Below, in pieces: positions 9,182 through 17,123 of a stretch of DNA of 63,966 nucleotides. The stretch lies in the NCBI GenBank assembly GCA_026931905.1, contig JAIXLB010000025.1, positions 1-63,966 of the forward strand, in the 5' to 3' direction. How positions within the stretch are numbered: the first letter of the stretch is position 1; each line of letters starts with the position of its first letter. A program made the position numbers and the translations under genes. The notes under the pieces were generated by a model. That model saw only the letters and a program-made list of their open reading frames with translations, was not told the DNA's origin and searched no databases. The DNA comes from Chitinophagales bacterium. Its GTDB lineage: Bacteria > Bacteroidota > Bacteroidia > Chitinophagales > Chitinophagaceae.

Positions 9182-10612
9182 ATGAAGCACTTGTGTTGGT
9201 TTATTGTTTTACTTTTTCAATTTTTTATTGGTACCACTTTAGCACAAACCAACGCATTAAAATTTGATATTTCGCAAGACACTTTATCAAATAAAGACTC
9301 TGTTTATTTTACAATAGATTCCATTATTTTAAAAGGAAACAAACGAACAAAGAATTATATTATTTTTCGTGAAGTGCCCTTTACTGTTGGAGAAAAATTT
9401 ACTCCAAGCCAATTAACTACAAAATTGGAGTTGGCAAAAAATCAAATAATGAATACTTCTTTGTTTTTAGATGTATTGGTGTATGTAGAAAATTTAAACA
9501 ATAATATTGCTACTATAAAAATTGATGTTAAAGAAAGATGGTACATTTTTCCTTTGCCTTATTTTAGTTTAGCAGATAGAAATTTTAGTGAATGGATTAA
9601 TGACCACAATGCAAGCTTAGAAAGAGTAAATTATGGATTACGATTTTATCATTTTAATGTAAGTGGCAGAAACGATAAACTTTTACTAAATCTTATTACA
9701 GGCTATAGCAAGCAAATTCAATTTAGTTATTCAAATCCGTTTTCAAATAAAAATTTAAAAAATGGTTTTGCTGTTGCTTTTGCTTATGTAAATCAAAAAG
9801 AAATAAACGCCTCCACAATAGGTAATAAACTAAATCGTGTACGTTTAGATAATTTTATAAGAGAAGGAGTAACAACATCGTTTACTTATTCTTATCGTCC
9901 AGATTCTAAGTATCGTTATTACATATCCTTAGGTTATAATCACGAAACAGTTGCAGATACAGTTATAAAATTAAATCCCAATTTTTACCCGAATGGCTTA
10001 AACAAAAATGGATATATTTCTATTTCTGCAATGACTCAATTTTACAACTTAGATTATATTCCATTTCCACGAAAAGGCTTTTTCTATCAACTTTCTGTAA
10101 GCAATAGTGGCTTTGCAATAGATAATAATTTATTACAAATAGGAGTTAAAACAATTAATGCAATTCCTATAAATAAAAATATGTTTTATTATACACGAAA
10201 TTGGGGCATTGTAAAATTGGGCGATGGAAGTATTTACACCAATCAATCTTTATTGGGCTATAATAATATGTATGTCAGAGCTTATGAATCTTATGTAATA
10301 GATGGAATGGCGGGCTTTGTAAGCAATAATTCTTTATACCAAAAATTGTTTAAGTACGTTTTTAAAAACCCCATAAAAATAAAAGGACACGAAAGAATTC
10401 CTTTTAATTTCTATGCAAAAGTTTTTGGCGATTTTGGTTATGCCCATAATCGTTACTCAAATATTAGCGATAAATTTTCCAATATATTTTTAACTTCTGT
10501 TGGAGTTGGCTTAGATATAACTACTATTTACGATTTGGTATTTAGGCTTGAATATGGCATAAACCACACAGGCAATACAGCTTTTGGTATAAGAATGAAA
10601 AGCGAGTTTTAA
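9182..10612 (+). CDS. BamA/TamA-family outer-membrane beta-barrel with one POTRA domain
   Basis: 476 residues with a signal peptide (1-21, ending TTLAQ). Residues about 40-120 form a single POTRA-like module (IILKGNKRTKNYII, FREVPFTVGE, then VDVKERWYIFPLP), followed by a predicted 16-strand barrel of alternating aromatic strands ending in Phe (RMKSEF), the BAM-recognised C-terminus. BamA has five POTRAs and TamA three, so this is a minimal relative. It may insert or transport proteins or lipids across the outer membrane. No lipoprotein partner is next to it. Confidence 0.8.
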   Translation: MKHLCWFIVLLFQFFIGTTLAQTNALKFDISQDTLSNKDSVYFTIDSIILKGNKRTKNYIIFREVPFTVGEKFTPSQLTTKLELAKNQIMNTSLFLDVLVYVENLNNNIATIKIDVKERWYIFPLPYFSLADRNFSEWINDHNASLERVNYGLRFYHFNVSGRNDKLLLNLITGYSKQIQFSYSNPFSNKNLKNGFAVAFAYVNQKEINASTIGNKLNRVRLDNFIREGVTTSFTYSYRPDSKYRYYISLGYNHETVADTVIKLNPNFYPNGLNKNGYISISAMTQFYNLDYIPFPRKGFFYQLSVSNSGFAIDNNLLQIGVKTINAIPINKNMFYYTRNWGIVKLGDGSIYTNQSLLGYNNMYVRAYESYVIDGMAGFVSNNSLYQKLFKYVFKNPIKIKGHERIPFNFYAKVFGDFGYAHNRYSNISDKFSNIFLTSVGVGLDITTIYDLVFRLEYGINHTGNTAFGIRMKSEF

Positions 10613-10726
10613 TAATACTGAATTAAAAAAAATTATTAGTAAAAAAAATCTAAACTCTTTTCAAGGTATTTATTTTAACTGAAAAATATTTCACTAAAGC
10701 AAATAACTTTTTTGTTTTTTCAAATG

Positions 10727-12943
10727 CTATTCTGTTTTTAATTTATTTAGCTCATCTACATTTACCTTATTGGTTACTGCTTTTTTAATTTCTTTTTTTT
10801 CGGCAGTTGTTAAGTGAAAACTAAGGCTCGCTTCTTTATCTTTTGCAGATGGAACGTATTGAAAGTTTACATACTCTAAATCATTGCCATAACTTTCTTT
10901 CATATAATCAAGCTGGTCTTGCTGATAATAATCTTGCAGTTTATACCAATTATACTGCAATAAAAAAGCAGGCTTTGTAAATACATTGAATAAACTTTTG
11001 TTTTTATTAGATTCGTCCCAATCATTTACACTTCTATCTCTTATTTTTATTATTACAACTTTAGAAGTATTGGCTTTTAACCAGTCTTTAAAAATATCTA
11101 TAAAAATCAAAGTGTTTTCCTGCCCATAATTATCTCTAAGCCCTGCATCCATTACATCAATTACAGGAGTTGTAGGCAGCCACACATTAGGTAAAACATA
11201 AGGAAAAGTTGCATTCATTCTTAAAGCACTAAGCACTCCTATATTGTTGCTATTTTGTTTTCTAAAAAAAGAATTAAAATCAATAATATCTGCCGTTGGT
11301 TGATTGTTATTTGCTTTGTTATGTTCTGCCATAAAAAAACGAACAGGCTGTGTACATAAAACAAATTTTCTTCCATCTCTGCTAATGGTATTATTAAAAA
11401 ACATAGTAGGAATAATAGCCTTATCTTCTACCTCTTTATAATTTTCTAATTTTTTATTCAAATAGCCACGAGTATTGGTGTTTAATGTTCTTTCAAAAGC
11501 AAAGCCTCTATCCTTTGCATATTCAAACCCAAATTTTTTAAACTTTTGTACAGGTCCTATAATATCTCTACTAACAAAAGAGGAGAATAAAGGGTTTAAT
11601 AAATCTTTTGAAATATCATCAACGTATTGAGGGTTTTGTAAGTTAATAGAATTGTCTTGTAGCTTACGCAAATACAATTCTCTGTAATATGCAGCACCCA
11701 ACAAACCTCCAGATGCACCATTAATAAACATCGTTTTTTTCATTAAATTTCCCTGAAACAAAACAGTGTCTAAATGCTGTAACATACTAAAAGTAAAAGT
11801 TGCACTGCGTACACCACCACCACTTGTATTAATAATGTATAACACAGGTTTTTCTTCAGGTTGGTTAGCTTTCCATTGCTCTAATCTTTTAATAAAATTA
11901 GCTTTATCATTTTCAATACTATCCTTATTGGCTAAAGCAAAAATGCTTTCTTTAGTATAAGTGGGTCGTTCCTTTTTATTGATATAATTTAAGCCATAGG
12001 CTTTGTTGCGTAAATCTAAAATATCATTTTGATATAAAATATTGAGTACTATATAAAGCAATAGAATAACAGAAATACTCCATGATTTTAAAAACAAAGA
12101 AAATGCACCCACAGCAGCCATTAACAAAGCAAAAAATATAGCAACACTTGCAGCAGCAGGTACTTGAAATAGCTTTGCATCTGAAGCAAAACCTAAACCA
12201 ATTAACACAATGAAAGCTATAAAAAATGCAAGCACAGCAGCCAAGTGATGTTGCTTGAAAATACTTTCTAAAAAATCAGGAGAATAATGCCTTACATCTC
12301 TTGGTTTGCGTAAGTGCATTCTTGCACTAAAAAACCAGTCTATTCTTAATTCATGTTTAGATTTTGGCAAAGGATTTTTAGTAAAAGCAATAGTGTAATT
12401 TTTATTGGCTTCTTGAATAATAGGAGCCATGGTTTTATAAATTCTTTTATCGGCACTAAAAAAATATACAAAAGCAATAGTAATAGATAATAAAAAGCCA
12501 AATAAAAAACCTCCTGTGAGTACAATTATTTCTGCAAAAGATTTTAATTCTTTTAGGTGATTGTATTGAACAGCAGTAAAAAAATAATACAACAAAAACA
12601 ATAAGGGCAACACTGCATTGTTAATACAAAATTTTAAAAATGGTTGTGCTGTAGAAGCTAAAAAATGTACATATTTTCCGTGTAAAATAAAAGTGGTAAT
12701 ATTCCAACTCATAATAAAAATACCAATAGCAAAGCCTACAATTGTGGTACTAAAAAAACTTACTTCATTGTAATATTCAGGAGAAAGAAATAAAGAGTTA
12801 GCTCCAAAATTGCTTAAAAAAAATCCGCCAACAGTTGCAAATAAAATATACCATAACAATAAGAAAATAGGATATTTCCGAAAGTGAAATATAAATAATT
12901 GCACAGGCATACTATACCAAAATCCTACAACATATTTTTTCAT
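10727..12943 (-). CDS. Membrane-anchored patatin-like phospholipase/esterase
   Basis: 738 residues. The first ~310 hold seven or more membrane helices; the rest is a cytosolic-type patatin-like domain. Visible motifs are GGGVRSATF (oxyanion loop, about 376-384), GASGG with the likely nucleophile Ser about 55 residues later (lipase GxSxG form), and DAGLRDN, a variant of the DGG/DGA motif carrying the dyad Asp. Expected activity is acyl hydrolysis of membrane lipids. Fusion of a multi-helix membrane part to patatin is not the usual exported RssA/PlpD layout. Converges on the outer-membrane gene at 10612. Confidence 0.78.
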   Translation of the reverse strand: MKKYVVGFWYSMPVQLFIFHFRKYPIFLLLWYILFATVGGFFLSNFGANSLFLSPEYYNEVSFFSTTIVGFAIGIFIMSWNITTFILHGKYVHFLASTAQPFLKFCINNAVLPLLFLLYYFFTAVQYNHLKELKSFAEIIVLTGGFLFGFLLSITIAFVYFFSADKRIYKTMAPIIQEANKNYTIAFTKNPLPKSKHELRIDWFFSARMHLRKPRDVRHYSPDFLESIFKQHHLAAVLAFFIAFIVLIGLGFASDAKLFQVPAAASVAIFFALLMAAVGAFSLFLKSWSISVILLLYIVLNILYQNDILDLRNKAYGLNYINKKERPTYTKESIFALANKDSIENDKANFIKRLEQWKANQPEEKPVLYIINTSGGGVRSATFTFSMLQHLDTVLFQGNLMKKTMFINGASGGLLGAAYYRELYLRKLQDNSINLQNPQYVDDISKDLLNPLFSSFVSRDIIGPVQKFKKFGFEYAKDRGFAFERTLNTNTRGYLNKKLENYKEVEDKAIIPTMFFNNTISRDGRKFVLCTQPVRFFMAEHNKANNNQPTADIIDFNSFFRKQNSNNIGVLSALRMNATFPYVLPNVWLPTTPVIDVMDAGLRDNYGQENTLIFIDIFKDWLKANTSKVVIIKIRDRSVNDWDESNKNKSLFNVFTKPAFLLQYNWYKLQDYYQQDQLDYMKESYGNDLEYVNFQYVPSAKDKEASLSFHLTTAEKKEIKKAVTNKVNVDELNKLKTE

Positions 12944-13144
12944 CTTCTCAAAAATTTACCTACTTAATAAAACGAATTTGCTTTATTAAAAAGTATATGT
13001 ACTAAAGATACTACTAAAAAATTCTTAGTTGTATGGGCATCATTATTTTTTAAAAAAATTTATGCAAAAAATTACCTCCATTATGTGCTTCTAATAAATT
13101 AAAATTTTATAAAGTAACTAAAGCAATTAAATTGCATTGATTTT

Positions 13145-13753
13145 ATGCTGCAACAATTTTTTCAAAATAAAGTTACAGAAGCAGGTTGCGATGAAGCAGG
13201 ACGTGGTTGTTATGCAGGTCCTGTATTTGCAGCAACAGTAATTTTGCCCAACCATTTTTTTCACCCTTTACTAAATGATAGCAAACAAGTAAAAGAAAAA
13301 GATAGAAATGAATTGCGATGGTATATTGAGCAAAATGCTTTGGCTTATGCTGTAAGTAGGGTTGATAATAATGAAATTGATAAGATAAATATTTTAAAAG
13401 CAAGTTTTAAAGCCATGCATAAGGCATTAGATAATTTAAAATTAAAACCAGAATTGTTGCTGATTGATGGCAATAGATTTTTGCAGTATAAAAAAATTAA
13501 ACATCATTGTATTGTAAAAGGAGATAGCAAATTTGCTCCTATTGCTGCTGCAAGTATTTTAGCAAAAACATACAGAGATGAGTTTATGCAAACATTACAC
13601 CACGAATTTCCAATGTATGGCTGGGATAAAAACAAAGGCTATGGCACATTACAACACAGAAAAGCCATTGAGCAATTTGGACTAAACAAATACCACAGAA
13701 AGAGTTTTAATATTGTACCTCAACAAATAGAATTATTTTTAAAAAATAACTAA
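13145..13753 (+). CDS. rnhB: Ribonuclease HII
   Basis: Removes ribonucleotides and RNA primers from RNA-DNA hybrids. 202 residues, a normal length. The active-site motif CDEAGRG supplies Asp16 and Glu17, followed by YAGPVFAA, a later LLIDGN (third acidic residue), and the conserved KGDSKFAPIAAASILAKTYRD block with the fourth carboxylate. The stop codon overlaps the next start by one base (TAATG), so translation of pnuC is probably coupled. Confidence 0.97.
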   Translation: MLQQFFQNKVTEAGCDEAGRGCYAGPVFAATVILPNHFFHPLLNDSKQVKEKDRNELRWYIEQNALAYAVSRVDNNEIDKINILKASFKAMHKALDNLKLKPELLLIDGNRFLQYKKIKHHCIVKGDSKFAPIAAASILAKTYRDEFMQTLHHEFPMYGWDKNKGYGTLQHRKAIEQFGLNKYHRKSFNIVPQQIELFLKNN

Positions 13754-14379
13754 TGACTTTTGAAATATTTACTCAACAATTAGTTTCAGGAGTACAGCAA
13801 ACACAATGGTACGAATTTGTTGCAGTATTTGCAGGTATAGCAAGTGTGTGGTTTAGCAGAAAAGAAAATATTTTAGTGTATCCTGTAGGGCTTGTAAATA
13901 CTGTAATGTACATCTTCATTAGTTTTAAATATCATTTGTTGGGCGAAGCAACTGTGAATTTTTATTATACTGTAATGAGTTTGTATGGTTGGTTGCTTTG
14001 GGCAAAAAAGGACAAACAAAGTCATCAATATGTTTTACATATTACTTACAGCACTAAAAAAGAATGGGTACAGCAGTTGTTGTTTTTTGCTGTAATATTT
14101 GGAGTTTGTTTTACTGCATTAACTGTTGCGAAAAAATATTTTTTTGAGGGAGCCATTCCTGCTGCAGATGCTTTTGCTACAGCAACAGCTTTTACTGGCA
14201 TGTGGTTAATGGCAAAGAAAAAAGTAGAAAGCTGGTGGTGGTGGATTGCTACTAATATTGTCTCTATTCCTTTATACTTTGTAAAAACCTTAGTGTTTAC
14301 AAGTTTGCAATATGTGGTATTGCTTGTATTAGCAGTTGCAGGCTTAATTTCTTGGATGAAGAAAGCAAGGGCTGCTTAA
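13753..14379 (+). CDS. pnuC: Nicotinamide riboside/mononucleotide transporter
   Basis: PnuC imports NAD precursors by facilitated diffusion, trapped by cytosolic phosphorylation. 208 residues with seven or so hydrophobic segments and the family markers WFSRKENILVYPVG and GLVNTVMY near the N-terminus, and ESWWWWIATNIVSIPLY in the substrate region. It overlaps rnhB by one base. No nadR kinase is visible next to it, although nadE lies 3.7 kb downstream. It could in principle be a thiamine-type PnuT, but the tryptophan cluster fits PnuC. Confidence 0.9.
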   Translation: MTFEIFTQQLVSGVQQTQWYEFVAVFAGIASVWFSRKENILVYPVGLVNTVMYIFISFKYHLLGEATVNFYYTVMSLYGWLLWAKKDKQSHQYVLHITYSTKKEWVQQLLFFAVIFGVCFTALTVAKKYFFEGAIPAADAFATATAFTGMWLMAKKKVESWWWWIATNIVSIPLYFVKTLVFTSLQYVVLLVLAVAGLISWMKKARAA

Positions 14380-14404
14380 TTTATAAGCATCTTGAGAATA
14401 TTTT

Positions 14405-14797
14405 TTAGCTGATTTTAGCTAAAAGCTGCTGAATAGTTTTATTTTTTTCTTCTAATTCTTTTCTTAGCATATCAATAACTTCCTGATGAGTAGCATTGAG
14501 TGTTTGAATATAAGTTGCATAACCGTTTTCAACTTTATCATTAAAAGTAAATTGATTACCCGAATCAAATAAGTCTATAGGAGTAATGTTTAAGATATTG
14601 CAAATGTCAGGTATTAAATCTGCATCTAATTTACTTTTCCCTTGTTCTAAAAGGCTATAAGCATTTTGACTTTTATGCAAGGCATTAGCCATATCTTCTT
14701 GGGTTAACCCTTTTTGTTTTCTTAGCTCTCGTAGTTTATTATGTAATATAAAATGCAAAATAGTCATTTTATCAAAAAAACAAGAAAGTTTATCCAT
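14405..14797 (-). CDS. XRE-family transcriptional regulator
   Basis: 130 residues. The helix-turn-helix is LRELRKQKGLTQEDMANALHKSQNAYSLLEQG in type (quoted in parts: LTQEDMA is the first helix, SQNAYSLLE the recognition helix), at about residues 22-55. A C-terminal coiled-coil (EVIDMLRKELEEKNKTIQQ) probably mediates dimerisation. The first ten residues are unusual, and Met11 (14767) is an alternative start. It is divergent from the lipoprotein gene at 14905 across 107 bases that hold a good promoter, so it is a likely regulator of that cassette. Confidence 0.88.
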   Translation of the reverse strand: MDKLSCFFDKMTILHFILHNKLRELRKQKGLTQEDMANALHKSQNAYSLLEQGKSKLDADLIPDICNILNITPIDLFDSGNQFTFNDKVENGYATYIQTLNATHQEVIDMLRKELEEKNKTIQQLLAKIS

Positions 14798-14825
14798 AAA
14801 ACTGATAGAAATATCATAAAAACGG

Positions 14826-14857
14826 TTTTGTGGCTTTTATAGAGTAAAATACTTTCG
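14826..14857 (+). promoter_or_regulatory. Promoter of the accessory lipoprotein cassette
   Basis: TTTTG at 14826-14830, then 19 bases, then TACTTTCG at 14850-14857. This is close to the Bacteroidota consensus TTTG-N19-TAnnTTTG with one change in the -7 box. A start near 14864 would give a leader of about 40 bases. Confidence 0.6.
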
Positions 14858-14904
14858 TGGTATAAAAATCTATTTATTTTTTAACCATTTACACTCAAAA
14901 AATT

Positions 14905-15537
14905 ATGAGAAAAGTATTATTGACATTTGTTGTAGTAATCATTGCTACTGTATCATGTAAAAAACATAACTTTGACAATGAAGCTATTTCTGCAATAGAA
15001 ATTTCCCAAAGTGCTGCTGAAGAATTTAAGATTTCTACGGAATTTGTGTCGTTAAGTGTAATGCAGGAAATTACTGCACGGTTAACTAATGAAGATAGCA
15101 GTGGCATTATTGAAGATTCTTTGCAAATACAGGAAATACTTAGCCCGTTAATTCATAATGGAAGACAACTTCATGAAGAATTAATTCGTAAAGTTTCAGA
15201 ATCAGAAGAGTGGCTATCAATGTCTGAAGATGAAAGAGATGCAGTTCTTAATTTTTCAGATAATCAATGTGCTGAATTGTCTTTTATTTATTCGTTATCA
15301 AATCCCGATATAGAAGAAGAGGCATCTTCTGCTAATATTTCTGTTGATGCGATTAGGCACTGTGTAGCAGTAGCTTTAGGCATAAATGGCATTAAAGATT
15401 ATATTACAGGTACAGCGGAACTTATGACTGTAAAAGGAACAATAAAAATTTTGAAAACCTTTGCTAAAAGATACATTGGCATTATAGGCATTGCATGGAT
15501 GATTTGGGATTTTACAGACTGTATTTCACATTTTTAA
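14905..15537 (+). CDS. Lipoprotein of unknown function with hydrophobic C-terminus
   Basis: 210 residues, family not recognised. A signal peptide ends in TVSC with Cys18 as a probable lipidation site. The middle (about 40-150) is acidic and helical. The last 55 residues change character: small and hydrophobic residues (ALGINGIKDYI, TGTAELMTVKGTIKILK, RYIGIIGIAWMIWDF) with a Cys at each end of the segment. Such a Gly-rich amphipathic or membrane-inserting tail resembles those of membrane-active peptides, which is inference only. It is followed by two small membrane protein genes and preceded by a divergent XRE gene. Confidence 0.65.
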   Translation: MRKVLLTFVVVIIATVSCKKHNFDNEAISAIEISQSAAEEFKISTEFVSLSVMQEITARLTNEDSSGIIEDSLQIQEILSPLIHNGRQLHEELIRKVSESEEWLSMSEDERDAVLNFSDNQCAELSFIYSLSNPDIEEEASSANISVDAIRHCVAVALGINGIKDYITGTAELMTVKGTIKILKTFAKRYIGIIGIAWMIWDFTDCISHF

Positions 15538-15561
15538 TCAAATGAATACAATTTATTTAAC

Positions 15562-15849
15562 ATGACAAACAGTAATAATACGTCCTCTTTACCCATAATA
15601 AGGGATGTGGTAACTACAGCAACAGTTTTATTTTATATTATTTTTTCTGTAATTAAACGATTTGGTGATAACCCACAGTTGTTTTATATACCTTTTATAT
15701 TATTTATTGCCAACTGTTTTATCGTACTTGAAGTATTGATACATCATAAGGTAAAAAAAATACAACTTGAACGCAAAAACAAATTTTGGCTTTATTCTCA
15801 ATTAGTAACTAATGCTCTATTTGCTGTTTTGGTATTTTCTTATACTTAG
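15562..15849 (+). CDS. Small three-helix membrane protein
   Basis: 95 residues, no recognised family. Three hydrophobic segments at about 13-30, 42-60 and 75-94, joined by a basic loop (HHKVKKIQLERKNK). It starts 24 bases after the lipoprotein stop and ends before a rho-independent-type terminator at 15900, so the two genes form one transcript. The size and position would suit an immunity or partner protein, but nothing in the sequence proves this. Confidence 0.6.
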   Translation: MTNSNNTSSLPIIRDVVTTATVLFYIIFSVIKRFGDNPQLFYIPFILFIANCFIVLEVLIHHKVKKIQLERKNKFWLYSQLVTNALFAVLVFSYT

Positions 15850-15899
15850 TAAAAGCCTTAACATACCGTAATTTGCATTTAAAAAAACGTACACAGGGG

Positions 15900-15929
15900 G
15901 GCGTAGTTGAAACACATACGCCTTTTTTT
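15900..15929 (+). terminator. Rho-independent terminator of the lipoprotein cassette
   Basis: GGCGTA at 15900-15905 pairs with TACGCC at 15917-15922 across an 11-base loop, directly followed by seven T. This is the most classical terminator in the window. Confidence 0.8.
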
Positions 15930-16017
15930 GCGTAAATGAGTGAGAATAATTATCTTGCCACTAATAGAAACGTTTCTGAAATTACCTTGAGTCATAATTA
16001 TTTTAAACAATATAAGT

Positions 16018-16218
16018 ATGAATACTGTGTATATTGTAATAGGGACAGTAGGATTTATTATTTACTTTTTAAGAACAATAGCCTTGCTGTTTAACCCTAA
16101 ATGGTTGCAAAACACTTTTTTTAGTAAGGGAATTTCAAAAAAAGAAATAATATACTACCATATTATAATGATGGCTATTATGATATCTATTACAGCGAAA
16201 GTGATTGCAAGATTGTAA
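16018..16218 (+). CDS. Small two-helix membrane protein
   Basis: 66 residues, no recognised family. Hydrophobic segments at about 3-25 and 44-64 with a basic, amphipathic loop (NPKWLQNTFFSKGISKKE). It lies beyond the terminator at 15900-15929 and so needs its own promoter, which I could not identify. It is probably part of the same accessory patch. A weak call because it is short and lacks homology I can name. Confidence 0.45.
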   Translation: MNTVYIVIGTVGFIIYFLRTIALLFNPKWLQNTFFSKGISKKEIIYYHIIMMAIMISITAKVIARL

Positions 16219-16318
16219 CCAAATTGCAATCTAATGGCACATTAAAAAACTAACTAAGTTTATAAAAGGGTAAAAGTTATAATAATTTAGTAAATCGTTT
16301 TTAGCTATATTTCTACAA

Positions 16319-16425
16319 TCAATCTACAAACAATTCTGCAGCAATACCATCTGCTAAAAATTTTGCTTGTGGTGTAAGTTTTAAAAAATTATTTTGTATA
16401 CTTAATAACTGTTGGGTAATTCCTT
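16319..16425 (-). pseudogene. hemW: 3' remnant of hemW (radical SAM coproporphyrinogen oxidase-like heme chaperone)
   Basis: Read on the minus strand this gives about 30 residues ending FLKLTPQAKFLADGIAAELF and two more residues before the stop at 16319. LTPxxKxLADGIAxELF is the conserved C-terminal signature of HemW, a heme-inserting radical SAM protein. Nothing upstream in the same frame belongs to HemW: the frame runs into an unrelated ORF (16402-16773), an IS fragment and meaB, and only about 640 bases separate the remnant from meaB, too few for the missing ~340 residues. The 5' part is therefore deleted or moved. The exact breakpoint is uncertain. Confidence 0.7.
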
Positions 16426-16773
16426 TTTTATGAGTTTTGAAATATCACTCCAAACAACAGGACGAAGAAACCCAATAGCAATTCCAGAAATAAAGGTTTT
16501 ATAGGTCAAAGTATTAACAGTAGTATCTGTCAAAGTCTCTTTAGTAAATGGCATTTCAAATACCCAATAATTAGCTGAATACTCAAGTTTTTCCATTTGC
16601 TTTCCATAAATGTGCTTTGAAAATTTGGCTACAATCCAATATTGCTTTTCGGCTATTTCAATTTTAGGCATTTCCATTTTAATCGTTCTTTCACAATATG
16701 GCATTATGGTTTTTAAATCATACTCAAATTGAGGTATGTCTTGTCCTGAAATAAGTTGACAATTATTCGTCAC
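16402..16773 (-). CDS. Orphan hypothetical protein inside the hemW break
   Basis: 123 residues from a GTG start, no recognised family. It is a soluble alpha/beta sequence with several aromatic residues (KQYWIVAKF, SANYWVFEMPF, RPVVWSDI) and no signal peptide. Its last residues and stop (KKELPNSY) are encoded in another frame of the hemW remnant, so its natural C-terminus may be lost or altered. Its start abuts the IS-like fragment at 16775. Probably horizontally acquired cargo or a truncated gene. Confidence 0.5.
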   Translation of the reverse strand: MTNNCQLISGQDIPQFEYDLKTIMPYCERTIKMEMPKIEIAEKQYWIVAKFSKHIYGKQMEKLEYSANYWVFEMPFTKETLTDTTVNTLTYKTFISGIAIGFLRPVVWSDISKLIKKELPNSY

Positions 16774-16774
16774 T

Positions 16775-16790
16775 TAAATTTGGACAAATT
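16775..16790 (+). promoter_or_regulatory. TAAATTTG box within a small inverted repeat at the orfA start
   Basis: TAAATTTG at 16775-16782 is an exact -7 match, eight bases before ATG 16791. AATTTG (16777-16782) and CAAATT (16785-16790) form an inverted repeat with a two-base centre. This may be the promoter at the left end of the IS fragment. Confidence 0.4.
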
Positions 16791-17123
16791 ATGCAAGAAA
16801 AAGCAATTAATCGAGGGGCTATAATAGCCGAGTATTTAACAGGCGATTACAGTTATCGCCAATTAGGATTAAAGCATGGCATTGATTTTCGTAAAATTCA
16901 TTACTGGGTGAGTAACTACAAAGGCAAGAGTAAGCCAAGCAAAAAGCCAGCAAAAACGAAGGAGCAATCTGTTGTTTTACCTTTAGAGGTAAAACAACTA
17001 CAAGCCGAGCTTCGTAAGACTAAACACATATTTAGTGCCTATGCTTTTTTATCTATTTGCCTAATATTTCTTTATAAAGCGGTACATATTTTTTTCATTC
17101 TGCTTTTCTATTTCTTCTTTTAG
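16791..17123 (+). pseudogene. Truncated IS3-type transposase OrfA
   Basis: Residues 1-80 look like the OrfA helix-turn-helix protein of IS3-type elements: REGGA-like opening (NRGAIIAEYLTGD), YSYRQLGLKHGIDFRKIHYWV as recognition region, a basic linker, then the coiled-coil start PLEVKQLQAELRK. The normal continuation and OrfB are missing. After about 17030 the frame is low-complexity Phe/Leu and overlaps the meaB 3' end on the other strand, so the coding part is broken there. It is a fragment of a mobile element, not an active one. Confidence 0.65.

Noticed and set aside
10613..10726. Possible bidirectional terminator between the outer-membrane gene and the patatin gene
   Set aside because: The gap is AT-rich but no convincing inverted repeat was found.
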